Source: Maricaulis salignorans
GTDB lineage: Bacteria; Pseudomonadota; Alphaproteobacteria; Caulobacterales; Aquidulcibacteraceae
Length of the DNA stretch: 64,000 nt
Assembly: GCA_945891505.1 (NCBI GenBank)
Contig: CAMDDL010000005.1
Location: 1-64,000 of the forward strand
Direction: 5' to 3'
Shown here piece after piece: positions 1 to 8,893 of this stretch. The first letter of the stretch is position 1. Every line of letters starts with the position of its first letter. The translations under genes and the position numbers were made by a program. The notes under the pieces are model-generated. The model made no database searches and had not been told where the DNA came from. It saw nothing but the letters and a program-made list of their open reading frames with translations.

Positions 1-452
1 CAGCACCAGCCGGCACGCGCCGCGTCGCCCAATATCGCGGTGCGATCAAAGATTCCGATATAGACGTGTCCTTCGATCAATATGGCGGTGGCGGCCTTGT
101 CATGAGCATGGATGATCTAGGCCGCGCGACGCGCGCTGTGGTGCTGGGGGAGGTGTTTGCCAATCCCGTGGCAACCCGCCTGCTGATGCAAACGCCTGGG
201 CCAGATCCAAAAGGCGAAGGCTATGCGCTCGGGCTATACCCGACGAAATTGCATGGAGAATTGTGTTGGGGCCATGGGGGCTATTGGGGCACGGCGGCTC
301 TCCATTGTCCGCGCTTAGACCTCACGCTTGCGCGCTCTACTGGCCAAGCCAACGCCCAACAAACCGATCGCGAGGGCTCGGGTGCCTTGTCAGCCTTGAT
401 CCTGTTAGCTCAAGCAGCAGAACGTACGCGCGTCAAGGCAACTAAAGACTGA
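1..452 (+). CDS. Serine hydrolase, beta-lactamase family (C-terminal part)
   Basis: The reading frame is open from the left edge of the window (frame starting at base 3) to the TGA at 450-452, so only the C-terminal ~150 residues are present and the start lies outside. The stretch SFDQYGGGGLVMS followed by a DDLGRATRAV segment, and the later WGHGGYWGT, are typical of class C beta-lactamase-like serine hydrolases and esterases, where the HGG segment lies near the third active-site motif. The catalytic SxxK would be upstream and cannot be checked. A GTG at 66 is probably internal rather than a true start, because the family similarity continues upstream of it. The 3' end overlaps the convergent kinase-like gene by 43 bases. 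Substrate unknown. Confidence 0.75.
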   Translation, partial: APAGTRRVAQYRGAIKDSDIDVSFDQYGGGGLVMSMDDLGRATRAVVLGEVFANPVATRLLMQTPGPDPKGEGYALGLYPTKLHGELCWGHGGYWGTAALHCPRLDLTLARSTGQANAQQTDREGSGALSALILLAQAAERTRVKATKD

Positions 453-1027
453 CGGGCTTGGTCAACTTCATAGCGGTTGGTGCAGCGCAGGACCTGCCCA
501 CCTTGGGCTCGGATTTTTTCTGCGGCGGCGACATATTTGTGTCTGCGGCTATGGTGGGTGGTTAGCGCCCAGCGGATTGGATGGTCGGCGCGGATAAGAC
601 GCGGCCAATCCTCACGACAGCCGTCAAATACGTCTCTATCTTTTGCTGCCGCCCGGCGGATGGAACGGGGGATCACTTGGGCCATCACCAGCCACAAGGG
701 CAAATCCATCCAGACTAAATGGGTAACGCGTGGCAATACGATGGGGCGGGTGACAGAATAATTGCCTGCCAACACCCAATCTCGTTGAGAGGTGGCTTGA
801 TCCACATCGGCCAAAAAGGCCGCAGTCTCTTGTTTAGAACGGTCATACCAGCCCGGCCGCCAATTGATCACGTCTAGCTCAAGATGGGCGATCCCAGCCT
901 CGCCCGCAAGCTTTTCAGCAAAAGTCGACTTCCCAGAGCCGCTGGTGCCGATCACAAGGACGCGGAGACCGAGTTGGGTGGTGTTGAACTCGGTCATGAA
1001 AGTTGCAGACTCTTCTGAAAATGGCAT
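410..1027 (-). CDS. P-loop kinase-like protein (adenylate kinase / FlaR-like)
   Basis: A 205-residue protein with a Walker A motif GTSGSGKST near residues 28-36, preceded by a hydrophobic strand (LRVLVIG), as in small nucleoside-kinase-like ATPases often annotated as adenylate kinase or DNA topology modulation protein FlaR. The segments HLELDVINWRPGW and DWVLAGNYS match that family. It is probably a cytoplasmic kinase of unknown substrate. ATG codons at 1027 and 997 are both possible starts, and neither has a clear Shine-Dalgarno sequence. The gene converges on the serine hydrolase and overlaps its end. Confidence 0.7.
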   Translation of the reverse strand: MPFSEESATFMTEFNTTQLGLRVLVIGTSGSGKSTFAEKLAGEAGIAHLELDVINWRPGWYDRSKQETAAFLADVDQATSQRDWVLAGNYSVTRPIVLPRVTHLVWMDLPLWLVMAQVIPRSIRRAAAKDRDVFDGCREDWPRLIRADHPIRWALTTHHSRRHKYVAAAEKIRAQGGQVLRCTNRYEVDQARQSLVALTRVRSAA

Positions 1028-1273
1028 ATGGACAAAAAAGCGTACGCGGCTTTTATCTCAGACAAATCCAGCAAGCCACCAAGAAGAGTGAACAAATCCT
1101 GTAGTGATTGAAATCGCCGCGCCAAAAACAGAGCGTCGGAAAGCGGCCTATGAATTCACAGAAGTGTTAGCATTATTTCATAAAACTGAAGCCCAATAGA
1201 CTTCGATCTGTCACCTCCAAACAGTATCGCGGCCCTCGGAACAGGTGTGTTGCACCTGCGAAAGGGGATTCCA

Positions 1274-4177
1274 ATGACCACTAAGTTTACACGCGCTGCC
1301 CTCATGGGCGCAGTTGGCTCGTTTGCATTGCTTGCAGCGACCACAGCGACCGCTCAAACTGCGGCAACCACCACGCCTGCACCAGCAGAAGCGACAGAAG
1401 CTGAAACCATCGTCGTTCGCGCCGCTCGCCCGATTGCGGAATCCGATCGTGCAGCCCTTTTGGTTCAACGCGCCTCGCCATCACTCGTTTCGGTTCTGTC
1501 AGCAGATGAAGCCGGTCGCCTATCTGACCAAAACATTGCCTACGCAGTGGGCCGCTTGCCCGGTGTTGGCGTTCAGCGCGACCAAGGCCAAGCGCGTTAT
1601 ATCAACTTGCGCGGTCTGCCGAACCGGTACGTAACCGTGTCTTTCGATGGGTTGAACGTTGTCAGCCCTGAAGGCCGGGCAACCCGGTTTGATAACATCC
1701 CAAGTGCACTTGCCAGCCAAGTTGTGGTGAGCAAGGCAATCACTGCTGACATGCCAGGCGACACCGTTGCCGGCAATGTCGATATCAAGACCCGCTCCGC
1801 TTTTGACTATAAGGGTCGGAAAATCTCTGGTGGCGTGCAGCTCGGCTTGGTTGAATATGGCGGCGGGGAAGAGGTTGACGCCTCGATTGTTGTGTCTGAC
1901 CGCTTCATGGACGATAAAGTGGGCTTGGTGGCGCAGGCGTCTTATTACAAGCGGCGCATGATCACTGATAATTCTGAGACCGATCCAATGCTACGTCCCG
2001 GTGGCATTCTCAGCACGGCGCGTACAACTGTCGCTGGTGTGTCCACACTTTGCTCGACTATTGCATCGCCTCCGTCAGCTTGCTTTTCAGGGTCTCCCGA
2101 TCGGCGGCCAGGTTCGGAAACGCGTTCTTGGGCGCGTGAATATGAAAACAAGCCATATCGCCTGACGCGTGGCAACATCTCGGGCAGCCTTCGCGGCGAC
2201 TGGCGTCCAAATGACATGGACAAGCTTTTTGCCCAAGTGGTCTATACTCAGTACACCGACGATGAGTTGCGTAACAACTATATCTTCCGTTTCGACAATG
2301 GTGCAACCAACGTAACAGGGGCTTGCCCAGCCGTCGCCGCGCCCATCACGGGCACTGGCGCTTACGACATCTGCAATGGCAACACGCCCTCTAAGGGCAC
2401 AGTTTACGGGACGCAGATCACTGCCAACTTCAACTCGCTGCACACGAAAGAATATATCTCAACCGGCACGCTTGGTGGTGACCATAAGCGATTTGGCTGG
2501 GATATGGCTTGGCGTTTGAATTTCACCGAAGCGGAAGACGGCTTCAACGCTGGGGCGACTCCAAACTTTACGAGTTCATCTGATCCCCGCCTGCGCCCAA
2601 CAGTTGAGTATGATTTCACCAATCCTGAGTTCAACACCGTGCGCCTCTACACCACGATTGTTGACCCTGTGACTGGCGTCAGAAGCCGTGGGCCACGTCA
2701 GCTCAGCATCGAGGCATTCCCGCTCGACTTTAACAATATTTCCTTCCGTTCGGGGGCAGGCGACTTCACGCAAGCCTTCACTGGTCGCTTTGACGCAAAG
2801 AAAGACTTTGAAGTCTTCGGGCTTGAAACGAATTTCAAAGCCGGCTTCGCTTATACCACTCGTTCCAAAAAGACCCGCTCCAGTGTTTGGACCGCGACGA
2901 ATGCTCAAATTCTTGCAGCAGGTCGCCCATCGCCAACCTATGCGGACTTTGCGCTAGATCGACCATTCCTTGGCGAGATGACGCTTGGCTACAATTTCCG
3001 TTATCACTCCGAGCCCAGACTTGAAGCCTATATCCAAGAGCTCATCAAAGCAGGCATCGCGCTGCCCGTTGACCAGACAAACAACTACTTCAATGTAACC
3101 GAAGAAATCCTTGCTGCTTATAGCATGGCTACATTCAACTTCGACTGGGGTAATTTGGTTGTCGGTCTTCGTGGCGAGCAGACGACCAATACAGGTCAAT
3201 CCTTTAACACAATTGGCGGCGTCCGTGGGCTCACGGAAGTCTCCTCCGATGACGTGATCTTTTACCCAAGTGCGCATCTGAATTGGGATGTCCGCGACGA
3301 TGTGAAGGTTCGGATCGGTTTGACAACCGGGGCAGCACGCCCAGAGTTTACAACCATTCGTCCGAACTTCTCGATCAATGATGCGGCGAAGACCATTTCG
3401 GGCGGCAATCCGAATGCACAGCCTGAACGTGCCGTTGGCGTGGATGCCTATGTGGAATGGTACATCCAACCACAAGGCTACTTCTCGGCTGGTGTGTTCC
3501 ACAAGCAATTGTCCGATGTGTTGTTTACACAAATCGAACCGTTTGGGATCACCACATTGGATGCCCCGGGCTTCGAGCGTTCGACTTATGCCTTCTCGTC
3601 CGTGCAAAACGCTGGCGATGGCCAAGTCACAGGCTTTGAACTTACCTATAATCAGTTCGCTGAGCCATTTGTTGAAGCGATCAAGGCACCAGAGTGGCTA
3701 GGTGGCTTCGGCGTTCGGGCGACTGCGACTTGGACTGAATCAGAAGTAACGGTTCCCGAGACCTTTGCGATTGTGAATGGCGTTCGCACCTCAACTCATC
3801 CAGAGCGCAAAACGGGCCTGCCTGGGGCATCGGACTTCCTCTACAATCTCAGCTTGGTTTATGAGAAGTATGGCCTCTCTGCCCGTGCTGCCTATCAGTT
3901 CCGTAAGGCTTGGCAGAATGGCATTGGTACCTACTTGATCGTCAATGGGGTCAGCGTTCCAGATGGCAACGGCGACAATTATTGGGATGATGATGCCGAG
4001 CTCGACATCTCGATCCGTTACGAGATCAATAAAAACGTGACCGTAACCTTTGACGCAACCAACGTCACGGACGAAGCTGGTATCCGCTACGGCGATCCAC
4101 GTTTTGTTGGAACTCTAAGGACTGAGTGGGAGAAATATGGCCCACGCTATTTGTTGGGTCTGCGCTTCAACTTCTAA
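1274..4177 (+). CDS. TonB-dependent receptor adjacent to phosphonate genes
   Basis: This 967-residue outer-membrane receptor has a Sec signal peptide (cleavage around TATAQ), a TonB-box-like ETIVVR segment, a plug domain (about residues 50-190, with LPGVGVQRD and RYINLRGLPNRYV) and a long beta-barrel ending in the aromatic LLGLRFNF expected for BAM insertion. It resembles the large Xanthomonas/Caulobacter receptor family that imports carbohydrates and other bulky substrates. The ATG at 1274 is preferred over an in-frame start at 1247 because AAAGGGG lies 5-10 bases ahead of it and the signal peptide then has a normal length. A terminator follows, then phnD. The position suggests, but does not prove, a role in taking up a phosphonate-containing compound across the outer membrane. 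Confidence 0.9.
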   Translation: MTTKFTRAALMGAVGSFALLAATTATAQTAATTTPAPAEATEAETIVVRAARPIAESDRAALLVQRASPSLVSVLSADEAGRLSDQNIAYAVGRLPGVGVQRDQGQARYINLRGLPNRYVTVSFDGLNVVSPEGRATRFDNIPSALASQVVVSKAITADMPGDTVAGNVDIKTRSAFDYKGRKISGGVQLGLVEYGGGEEVDASIVVSDRFMDDKVGLVAQASYYKRRMITDNSETDPMLRPGGILSTARTTVAGVSTLCSTIASPPSACFSGSPDRRPGSETRSWAREYENKPYRLTRGNISGSLRGDWRPNDMDKLFAQVVYTQYTDDELRNNYIFRFDNGATNVTGACPAVAAPITGTGAYDICNGNTPSKGTVYGTQITANFNSLHTKEYISTGTLGGDHKRFGWDMAWRLNFTEAEDGFNAGATPNFTSSSDPRLRPTVEYDFTNPEFNTVRLYTTIVDPVTGVRSRGPRQLSIEAFPLDFNNISFRSGAGDFTQAFTGRFDAKKDFEVFGLETNFKAGFAYTTRSKKTRSSVWTATNAQILAAGRPSPTYADFALDRPFLGEMTLGYNFRYHSEPRLEAYIQELIKAGIALPVDQTNNYFNVTEEILAAYSMATFNFDWGNLVVGLRGEQTTNTGQSFNTIGGVRGLTEVSSDDVIFYPSAHLNWDVRDDVKVRIGLTTGAARPEFTTIRPNFSINDAAKTISGGNPNAQPERAVGVDAYVEWYIQPQGYFSAGVFHKQLSDVLFTQIEPFGITTLDAPGFERSTYAFSSVQNAGDGQVTGFELTYNQFAEPFVEAIKAPEWLGGFGVRATATWTESEVTVPETFAIVNGVRTSTHPERKTGLPGASDFLYNLSLVYEKYGLSARAAYQFRKAWQNGIGTYLIVNGVSVPDGNGDNYWDDDAELDISIRYEINKNVTVTFDATNVTDEAGIRYGDPRFVGTLRTEWEKYGPRYLLGLRFNF

Positions 4178-4222
4178 TCAAGCCTCCCTTTTGGGGCGCT
4201 TGACGATTTGATCTTGAGTTTT

Positions 4223-4260
4223 AGGGCCTGCTGGTTTGATCCGGCAGGCCCTTTCTTTTT
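4223..4260 (+). terminator. Rho-independent terminator after TonB receptor
   Basis: A 12-bp stem (AGGGCCTGC...GCAGGCCCT plus three inner pairs, one a wobble) with loop TTTGAT is followed directly by TTCTTTTT. It lies 46 bases after the receptor stop and about 170 bases before phnD, so the phosphonate transport operon probably has its own promoter. Confidence 0.85.
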
Positions 4261-4393
4261 GATGATCTCAAGAAACAGGGTTCGCCAATGCGCCACAAAT
4301 CGGCTGTAGGTTGGGCGGGGGATGTTTCTTTCCGTCGCGCCACTGACATGATTTTCAGGCATGAAGTCTTTAAAGATAGTAGGGGTAAAGCAG

Positions 4394-5380
4394 GTGCATA
4401 AATCAACCTGGCTCAAGTCGCTTTGCGTCGTGCTTTTCCTTTCAGGGCTTTCTGCCTGTGGCTCTGATAAGCCAGATTCCGAGCTGACAGGCTGGCAGAA
4501 AGAAGTCGGCCAATTGCGCATTGGCGCGACGGCGGGCGAAGATAGCCCAACCACTTTGGCGCGGTGGACGGCCTATCAAAAATACCTCAACCGCATCACC
4601 GGGTTAGAGGTCCAAGTCTTCCAAGCCGCCGATTATAATGGCGTCATTCAAGCGATGGCTTCGGGCCAGCTCGAAATGGCCCAAATGGGTCCCGCAGCCT
4701 ACGCAAATGCGCGTGAGCAAATGGGGGAGAAGGTAACTCCGTTTCTGGCCTTGCGCTCGGCTGAAGGGGTTACAGGTTATTATTCCGCGCTCGTCGTTCG
4801 GGCAGACAGCCCTTATCGCACCTTGGAGGATTTGCGTGGCAAGTCCTTGGGCTATGTGGATTTCAATTCAACCTCAGGCTATTTGTTTCCGCGATGGGCG
4901 ATGCGCAAAGAAGGTCATGATCCCGATACCTTCTTTGGCAAAACTGCCATGAGTGGTGGACACACCCAAGGCGTTTTAGCTTTGGCCAATGGTCAGTTTG
5001 ATGCGGTGTTTATGGTCGCCAGTGGGGGTACACCCGAAACGGGATTTACTTCTGGATCCCTCAACACCCTGGCGCGGCGTGGTGCGGTGAAGATATCGGA
5101 CTATCGCATCATCTGGACAGCGGGGCCAATGCCCAACTCGCCCTATGTGATCCGCACAGACCGCCCGCAAGCCTTTCAAGACATCACCCGTGGGGCGATG
5201 GCCGCGCTTGCCTATGAGGATCCGCAATTGTGGGTGGATATCGGGCTTCTAGAGGGGTCTGATATGCAACCCATGACACCGGCTGACTATCAAACTGTTG
5301 TCGACATGCGACGCGCAGAGATCGCCGAACGCCGTGCTGCACCGGCCCAGAAGCAAAGCAATGGGAGTACTAAGCCATGA
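4394..5380 (+). CDS. phnD: Phosphonate ABC transporter, substrate-binding lipoprotein PhnD
   Basis: A type II periplasmic binding protein of about 328 residues. It begins with a lipoprotein signal peptide ending LSGLSACG, so the Cys is the lipidation site, and the mature part starts with QLRIGATAGEDSPTTLARW and contains the family's YQKYLNRITG and GQLEMAQMGPAAYA segments. It would deliver phosphonates, and perhaps phosphite or phosphate esters, to the PhnE permeases. I chose GTG 4394 because AGGGG lies 8 bases upstream and gives a compact lipoprotein signal; an upstream ATG at 4361 has no useful ribosome binding site. The end overlaps the next gene by 4 bases (ATGA), which indicates translational coupling. 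Confidence 0.88.
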   Translation: MHKSTWLKSLCVVLFLSGLSACGSDKPDSELTGWQKEVGQLRIGATAGEDSPTTLARWTAYQKYLNRITGLEVQVFQAADYNGVIQAMASGQLEMAQMGPAAYANAREQMGEKVTPFLALRSAEGVTGYYSALVVRADSPYRTLEDLRGKSLGYVDFNSTSGYLFPRWAMRKEGHDPDTFFGKTAMSGGHTQGVLALANGQFDAVFMVASGGTPETGFTSGSLNTLARRGAVKISDYRIIWTAGPMPNSPYVIRTDRPQAFQDITRGAMAALAYEDPQLWVDIGLLEGSDMQPMTPADYQTVVDMRRAEIAERRAAPAQKQSNGSTKP

Positions 5381-6225
5381 TCCGCGTTCTTGGTTTCATC
5401 CTTATTCTGCTGGCCTTGATGCAGCCCGCCACAGCACAAACACCCCCGGCAGGCTTTCGGATTGGCATGGCGGGCTTGGCCGAATCCGGTTGTTCCGCCA
5501 CGCCAAGCGACGCGGCAGCAGCGGCATACCGCAAACATCTTGAAGGACGGTTGGGCAAACCTGTTGTTCTGTGTGGCTATGAAGATAGTAAGTCAGTGGC
5601 GACAGCGTTGCAAGATGGTCAGTTAGACTTGGCTGTTTTGGATCAACCATCTTTTAAGCAGGTCAGCAAAATCGCTCGCCCAATTTTGGCACCGCGGGTT
5701 GACGCCATTACCGGTCGCGTTCTCGCGGTCGCTTTGACGCTCAAAACCTCTGGCCGCGATACGCCAGTTAAACTTGCTGGCAGTCGGCCAATCTTCATTT
5801 CCAAACTGGCCGCTAGCCATCAGGTGCCTTTGCAAGGCTTGGCCGATTTTGGCGCGGACACCAAAAGCTTTAAGCCTGAGCTGTTTGTCGCAGACGAGCA
5901 AGCAGGTCTTGCGGCATTGCGTGCCGGACAGGGCGATGCGCTAATTATCACAGCGGGTGCGCGCCAAAGGCTCTGCCGGGGCGATGATCCGAAGGTAGTT
6001 GTCTGTGGCGATGTGGTCGAAGCTTGGCGCGGACGCCCTACGGCGCTGACGGGCCTTGTTGTCCGAAATGACCTGCCTGAGGCAGATCGCTATCAATTGG
6101 TCGGCATTCACCTGCCATTGCACCAAGAACTGCCGGAAGCGATGACCTTTTTGGCCGCCAAGCTTGGCAGTGGCATTGCCCTAGATCCGACTGAAGCGAC
6201 TGCGATGCAAAAGGGTGCTCGCTAA
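5377..6225 (+). CDS. Second PhnD-like periplasmic binding protein
   Basis: A 282-residue exported protein with a signal peptide cleaved after LMQPATAQ and no lipobox. The mature region (FRIGMAGLAESG, AYRKHLEGRLGKPVV, LQDGQLDLAVLDQPSF) follows the PhnD/SsuA-like binding-protein pattern but is clearly divergent from the preceding phnD product. It has at least four cysteines (SGCSAT, VVLCGYED, RLCRGDD, VVVCGDV), which could form disulfides in the periplasm. It is translationally coupled to phnD (ATGA at 5377-5380) and overlaps the first phnE. Two tandem binding proteins could widen the ligand range or act at different affinities. Confidence 0.8.
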   Translation: MIRVLGFILILLALMQPATAQTPPAGFRIGMAGLAESGCSATPSDAAAAAYRKHLEGRLGKPVVLCGYEDSKSVATALQDGQLDLAVLDQPSFKQVSKIARPILAPRVDAITGRVLAVALTLKTSGRDTPVKLAGSRPIFISKLAASHQVPLQGLADFGADTKSFKPELFVADEQAGLAALRAGQGDALIITAGARQRLCRGDDPKVVVCGDVVEAWRGRPTALTGLVVRNDLPEADRYQLVGIHLPLHQELPEAMTFLAAKLGSGIALDPTEATAMQKGAR

Positions 6226-7129
6226 CGTGCCGCATCAAGACATCTTAAAGAGCCAACTTGTTAGGGAATTTGAAGCGCAGCGGCGGGTGACCCTGCTGCG
6301 CCAGCGCACCCAGCAAATAGTCGTTTTAATTGGCTTTAGTGCGCTGATTGCTGTGAGCTTTCATGTCAGTGGGTTCTTCTCTGGCAGCCAAGGCAGTGAC
6401 CCTTGGGGGCGGATCGCCAATCTCCTTGACATCATGATGCCGGACCTTAAGCCCGAGGCTCTGTTTGAGAATCGTACCACCGCTGGCTCACTCTCCTCTT
6501 GGTTCTACGACATGCCAACGTGGCTGGCCCTGTTGTGGGAGACGGTTCAGATCGCCATCGTAGCGACCTTGTTTGGCATTTTCGGTGGATTCTGGGCCTC
6601 ACTCTTGGCTTCTAAGAACCTGTCACCATCGCCCTATATTTATTGGCTGACTCGCCGAACGCTAGAAGTCATCCGTACTCTGCCGGATTTGATTGTGGCG
6701 CTGATCTTGGTTGCAGCCTTTGGCGTTGGCCCATTGCCCGGTGTGATTGCCATTGCCTTGGGGACTATGGCAAGTCTCGGAAAACTCTATTCGGAAGCCA
6801 ATGAAGCCGCAGATATGCGACCGGTTGAGGCGGTAAAGGCGGTTGGTGGCTCTTGGTGGGCGCAGGTGCGCTTTGGCGTCCTGCCGCAAGTCCTGCCCCA
6901 TTATGCGTCCTACGGGCTGTTACGCTTGGAAATTAATGTCGGCGGTGCTGCTGCCTTGGGCGTAGTCGGGGCTGGCGGCATCGGGATCGAATTGTCTCGC
7001 GCGATTACCTATACCGAGTTTGATACCTATTTTGCCCTTTTGATCCTGATCATCGGTCTGATCATCCTGATTGATCTTGTGTCTGAGGCAATCCGCCACC
7101 GTTTGATCGGCTTGGAGGCGACGGCATGA
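6215..7129 (+). CDS. phnE: Phosphonate ABC transporter permease PhnE (first copy)
   Basis: A 304-residue inner-membrane permease. A hydrophobic segment near residues 30-50 is followed by a periplasmic stretch and a binding-protein-dependent transport domain with several membrane helices. The EAA-like loop reads EANEAADMRPVEAVKAVGGS, and GVVGAGGIGIEL near the C-terminus is a hallmark of PhnE. GTG codons at 6215 and 6227 are both usable; the second has AAGGG about 11 bases upstream. The gene overlaps the binding-protein gene before it and the second permease after it (ATGA, 7126-7129), so PhnE1 and PhnE2 probably pair as a heterodimeric channel driven by PhnC. Confidence 0.9.
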   Translation: MLANVPHQDILKSQLVREFEAQRRVTLLRQRTQQIVVLIGFSALIAVSFHVSGFFSGSQGSDPWGRIANLLDIMMPDLKPEALFENRTTAGSLSSWFYDMPTWLALLWETVQIAIVATLFGIFGGFWASLLASKNLSPSPYIYWLTRRTLEVIRTLPDLIVALILVAAFGVGPLPGVIAIALGTMASLGKLYSEANEAADMRPVEAVKAVGGSWWAQVRFGVLPQVLPHYASYGLLRLEINVGGAAALGVVGAGGIGIELSRAITYTEFDTYFALLILIIGLIILIDLVSEAIRHRLIGLEATA

Positions 7130-7989
7130 CAACCAGCGCAGCCCTTGCCACGCCTCCCCAAGTCACCGCCCATCAAATGCAGGTTGCGCGCGCAATCGCG
7201 CCGCATCTGGTGGACACACCATTGGCTGTTCACGCGCGTCGCCTTGCCCTGTGGATTGGATTGAGCGCTGTGTTCGTCGCCCTGTGTATCGGGGTGGATA
7301 TGACGCCTGCCGCCTTTGCCAAAGGCCTCTCGAAGCTGGCCGACTTCATGGGTGGCATGTTTCCGCCAAACGCAGCAGGTGGCGAAGTCCGGATCTTGCA
7401 GGCCTTGGCCGCGACGTTTGCAATGGCGGTCGCTGGGACCTTCTTGGGTGTCTTGGGTGCCATACCTTTGGGATTGCTCGGCGCTAAAACCTTTGTTTCG
7501 AACGAGGCGCTGCACTTTCTCATCCGGCGCAGCTTTGACGTCTTTCGTGCCATTCCCGCCCTTGTGTGGGCGCTTATTCTGATCGTCGCCTTTGGGCTTG
7601 GACCCTTTGGCGGTGTTATCGCGCTAGCGCTTACCGATATCCCGCGCATCGCTAAACTATATGCCGAGGCAATCGAGAATAGCGACCCGCGCCCGCAAGA
7701 AGGCATTCGTGCGACAGGGGGCCAGCGCCGAGCGGCTATTCGCTTTGGCTTGTTGCCAGAGGTTTTGCCGGTGATGGCCAGCCAGTCGCTCTATATGTTG
7801 GAGTCCAATTTCCGCAACGCTGCTATCTTGGGGATCGTCGGGGCAGGGGGGATCGGGTTTGAGCTGGAAGAGCGCATCCGCATCTTTGCCTTTGATCAAG
7901 TCGCCTGGATCGTCATTGCTTACGTAATCTGCGTTATGGCGCTCGACTACGTCTCGGAGAATATCCGTTCAAAATTGGTGCACGGCTGA
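7126..7989 (+). CDS. phnE: Phosphonate ABC transporter permease PhnE (second copy)
   Basis: A 287-residue permease paralogous to the preceding gene, with an N-terminal cytoplasmic stretch, a first membrane segment near residues 40-60, and a transport domain. The EAA-type loop YAEAIENSDPRPQEGIRATGG and the motif GIVGAGGIGFELEERI match PhnE. Its ATG lies in the stop codon of the first permease. It ends at 7989, after which 112 bases without a gene precede phnC. It probably forms the membrane channel with the first permease, for inward transport of phosphonate from the periplasm. Confidence 0.9.
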   Translation: MTTSAALATPPQVTAHQMQVARAIAPHLVDTPLAVHARRLALWIGLSAVFVALCIGVDMTPAAFAKGLSKLADFMGGMFPPNAAGGEVRILQALAATFAMAVAGTFLGVLGAIPLGLLGAKTFVSNEALHFLIRRSFDVFRAIPALVWALILIVAFGLGPFGGVIALALTDIPRIAKLYAEAIENSDPRPQEGIRATGGQRRAAIRFGLLPEVLPVMASQSLYMLESNFRNAAILGIVGAGGIGFELEERIRIFAFDQVAWIVIAYVICVMALDYVSENIRSKLVHG

Positions 7990-8044
7990 GGAATCACCGG
8001 TGCTCCCGACAAATCAGCACTCTAATCGTAAGAGTCAGGCCCGA

Positions 8045-8062
8045 CCGTCACATAGGTTTCAC
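8045..8062 (+). promoter_or_regulatory. Possible Pho box ahead of phnC
   Basis: Two 7-base half-sites in direct orientation, CCGTCAC and GTTTCAC, are separated by 4 bases (ATAG). This is the 11-base periodicity of PhoB sites (consensus half CTGTCAT). The site ends 39 bases before the GTG start of phnC. Both halves keep the TCAC core but differ from consensus elsewhere, and I see no convincing -10 element downstream, so this is tentative. Confidence 0.35.
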
Positions 8063-8101
8063 GAGCCAGCTTTAGCCTCACGTCAACAATAGGAGGCATA
8101 C

Positions 8102-8893
8102 GTGCTGGAACTTAAGTCGGTGACAAAGCACTTTGGTTCAACCCATGCGGTGCAGGATGTGTCCTTACAAATCCCTGCTGGCTCGATGGTTGGCATCATT
8201 GGCCGTTCCGGGGCTGGGAAGTCCACGCTTCTGCGATTGATTAATCGCCTTTGTGACACGAACGAGGGCACCATCACGTGGCATGGCAAACCGGTGACGG
8301 AATTGCGCGGTAAAGCGCTCAGTCAGTGGCGTGCGACCTGTGGCATGGTGTTTCAGCAATTTAATCTGTCGCCACGTTTGGACGTCTTGACCAATGTTTT
8401 GATTGGCAGCCTCGCCCGCCAACGTGGTGTGGCCCCGATGCTCAAACTCTTCCCGGCAGAAGAACGCGCACGCGCGATTTTGGAATTGCACGCCTTAGGC
8501 ATGTCCCATACGGCTTTGCAGCGGTGCAATACCTTGTCGGGCGGGCAGCAGCAACGTGTCGCCATCGCGCGGACCTTGATGCAATTGCCTGAAATCATTT
8601 TGGCGGACGAGCCTATTGCCTCCCTTGATCCAGCCAATGCCCAGACGGTGATGGAGACGCTGTCCACCATTAATCGAGAGCGTAATATTACGGTTCTGGT
8701 CAATCTGCATGCGCTGGATATTGCACGCCGGTTTTGTCCACGGATTATCGGCATGGCAGATGGGCAGATTGTGTTTGATGGGACGCCTGATGACCTCAAC
8801 GCCTCTGTGGTCGACGCGATTTATGGCCGCCACGTCATCGAAGGATCGAGCGCCAAGAACGAAGCAGAAGAGCTCTTGGAGGCTGTTGCGTGA
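8102..8893 (+). CDS. phnC: Phosphonate ABC transporter ATP-binding protein PhnC
   Basis: A 263-residue ABC ATPase with Walker A GRSGAGKST (residues ~34-42), Q-loop, signature LSGGQQQR, Walker B IILADEP and a switch-region His (NLHALD). GRSGAGKSTLLRLINRL and the variant SLDPANAQTVMETL match PhnC. It powers import through the two PhnE proteins. The GTG start at 8102 is supported by AGGAGG at 8091-8096. A 112-base gap with a possible Pho box separates it from phnE, so it may have extra promoter input. The 3' end overlaps the acyltransferase gene by 4 bases (GTGA). Confidence 0.93.
   Translation: MLELKSVTKHFGSTHAVQDVSLQIPAGSMVGIIGRSGAGKSTLLRLINRLCDTNEGTITWHGKPVTELRGKALSQWRATCGMVFQQFNLSPRLDVLTNVLIGSLARQRGVAPMLKLFPAEERARAILELHALGMSHTALQRCNTLSGGQQQRVAIARTLMQLPEIILADEPIASLDPANAQTVMETLSTINRERNITVLVNLHALDIARRFCPRIIGMADGQIVFDGTPDDLNASVVDAIYGRHVIEGSSAKNEAEELLEAVA

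Noticed and set aside
1200-1240. Pho box ahead of the first TonB receptor
   Set aside because: One CTGTCAC half-site is present at about 1208, but no second half-site lies 11 bases away on either side.
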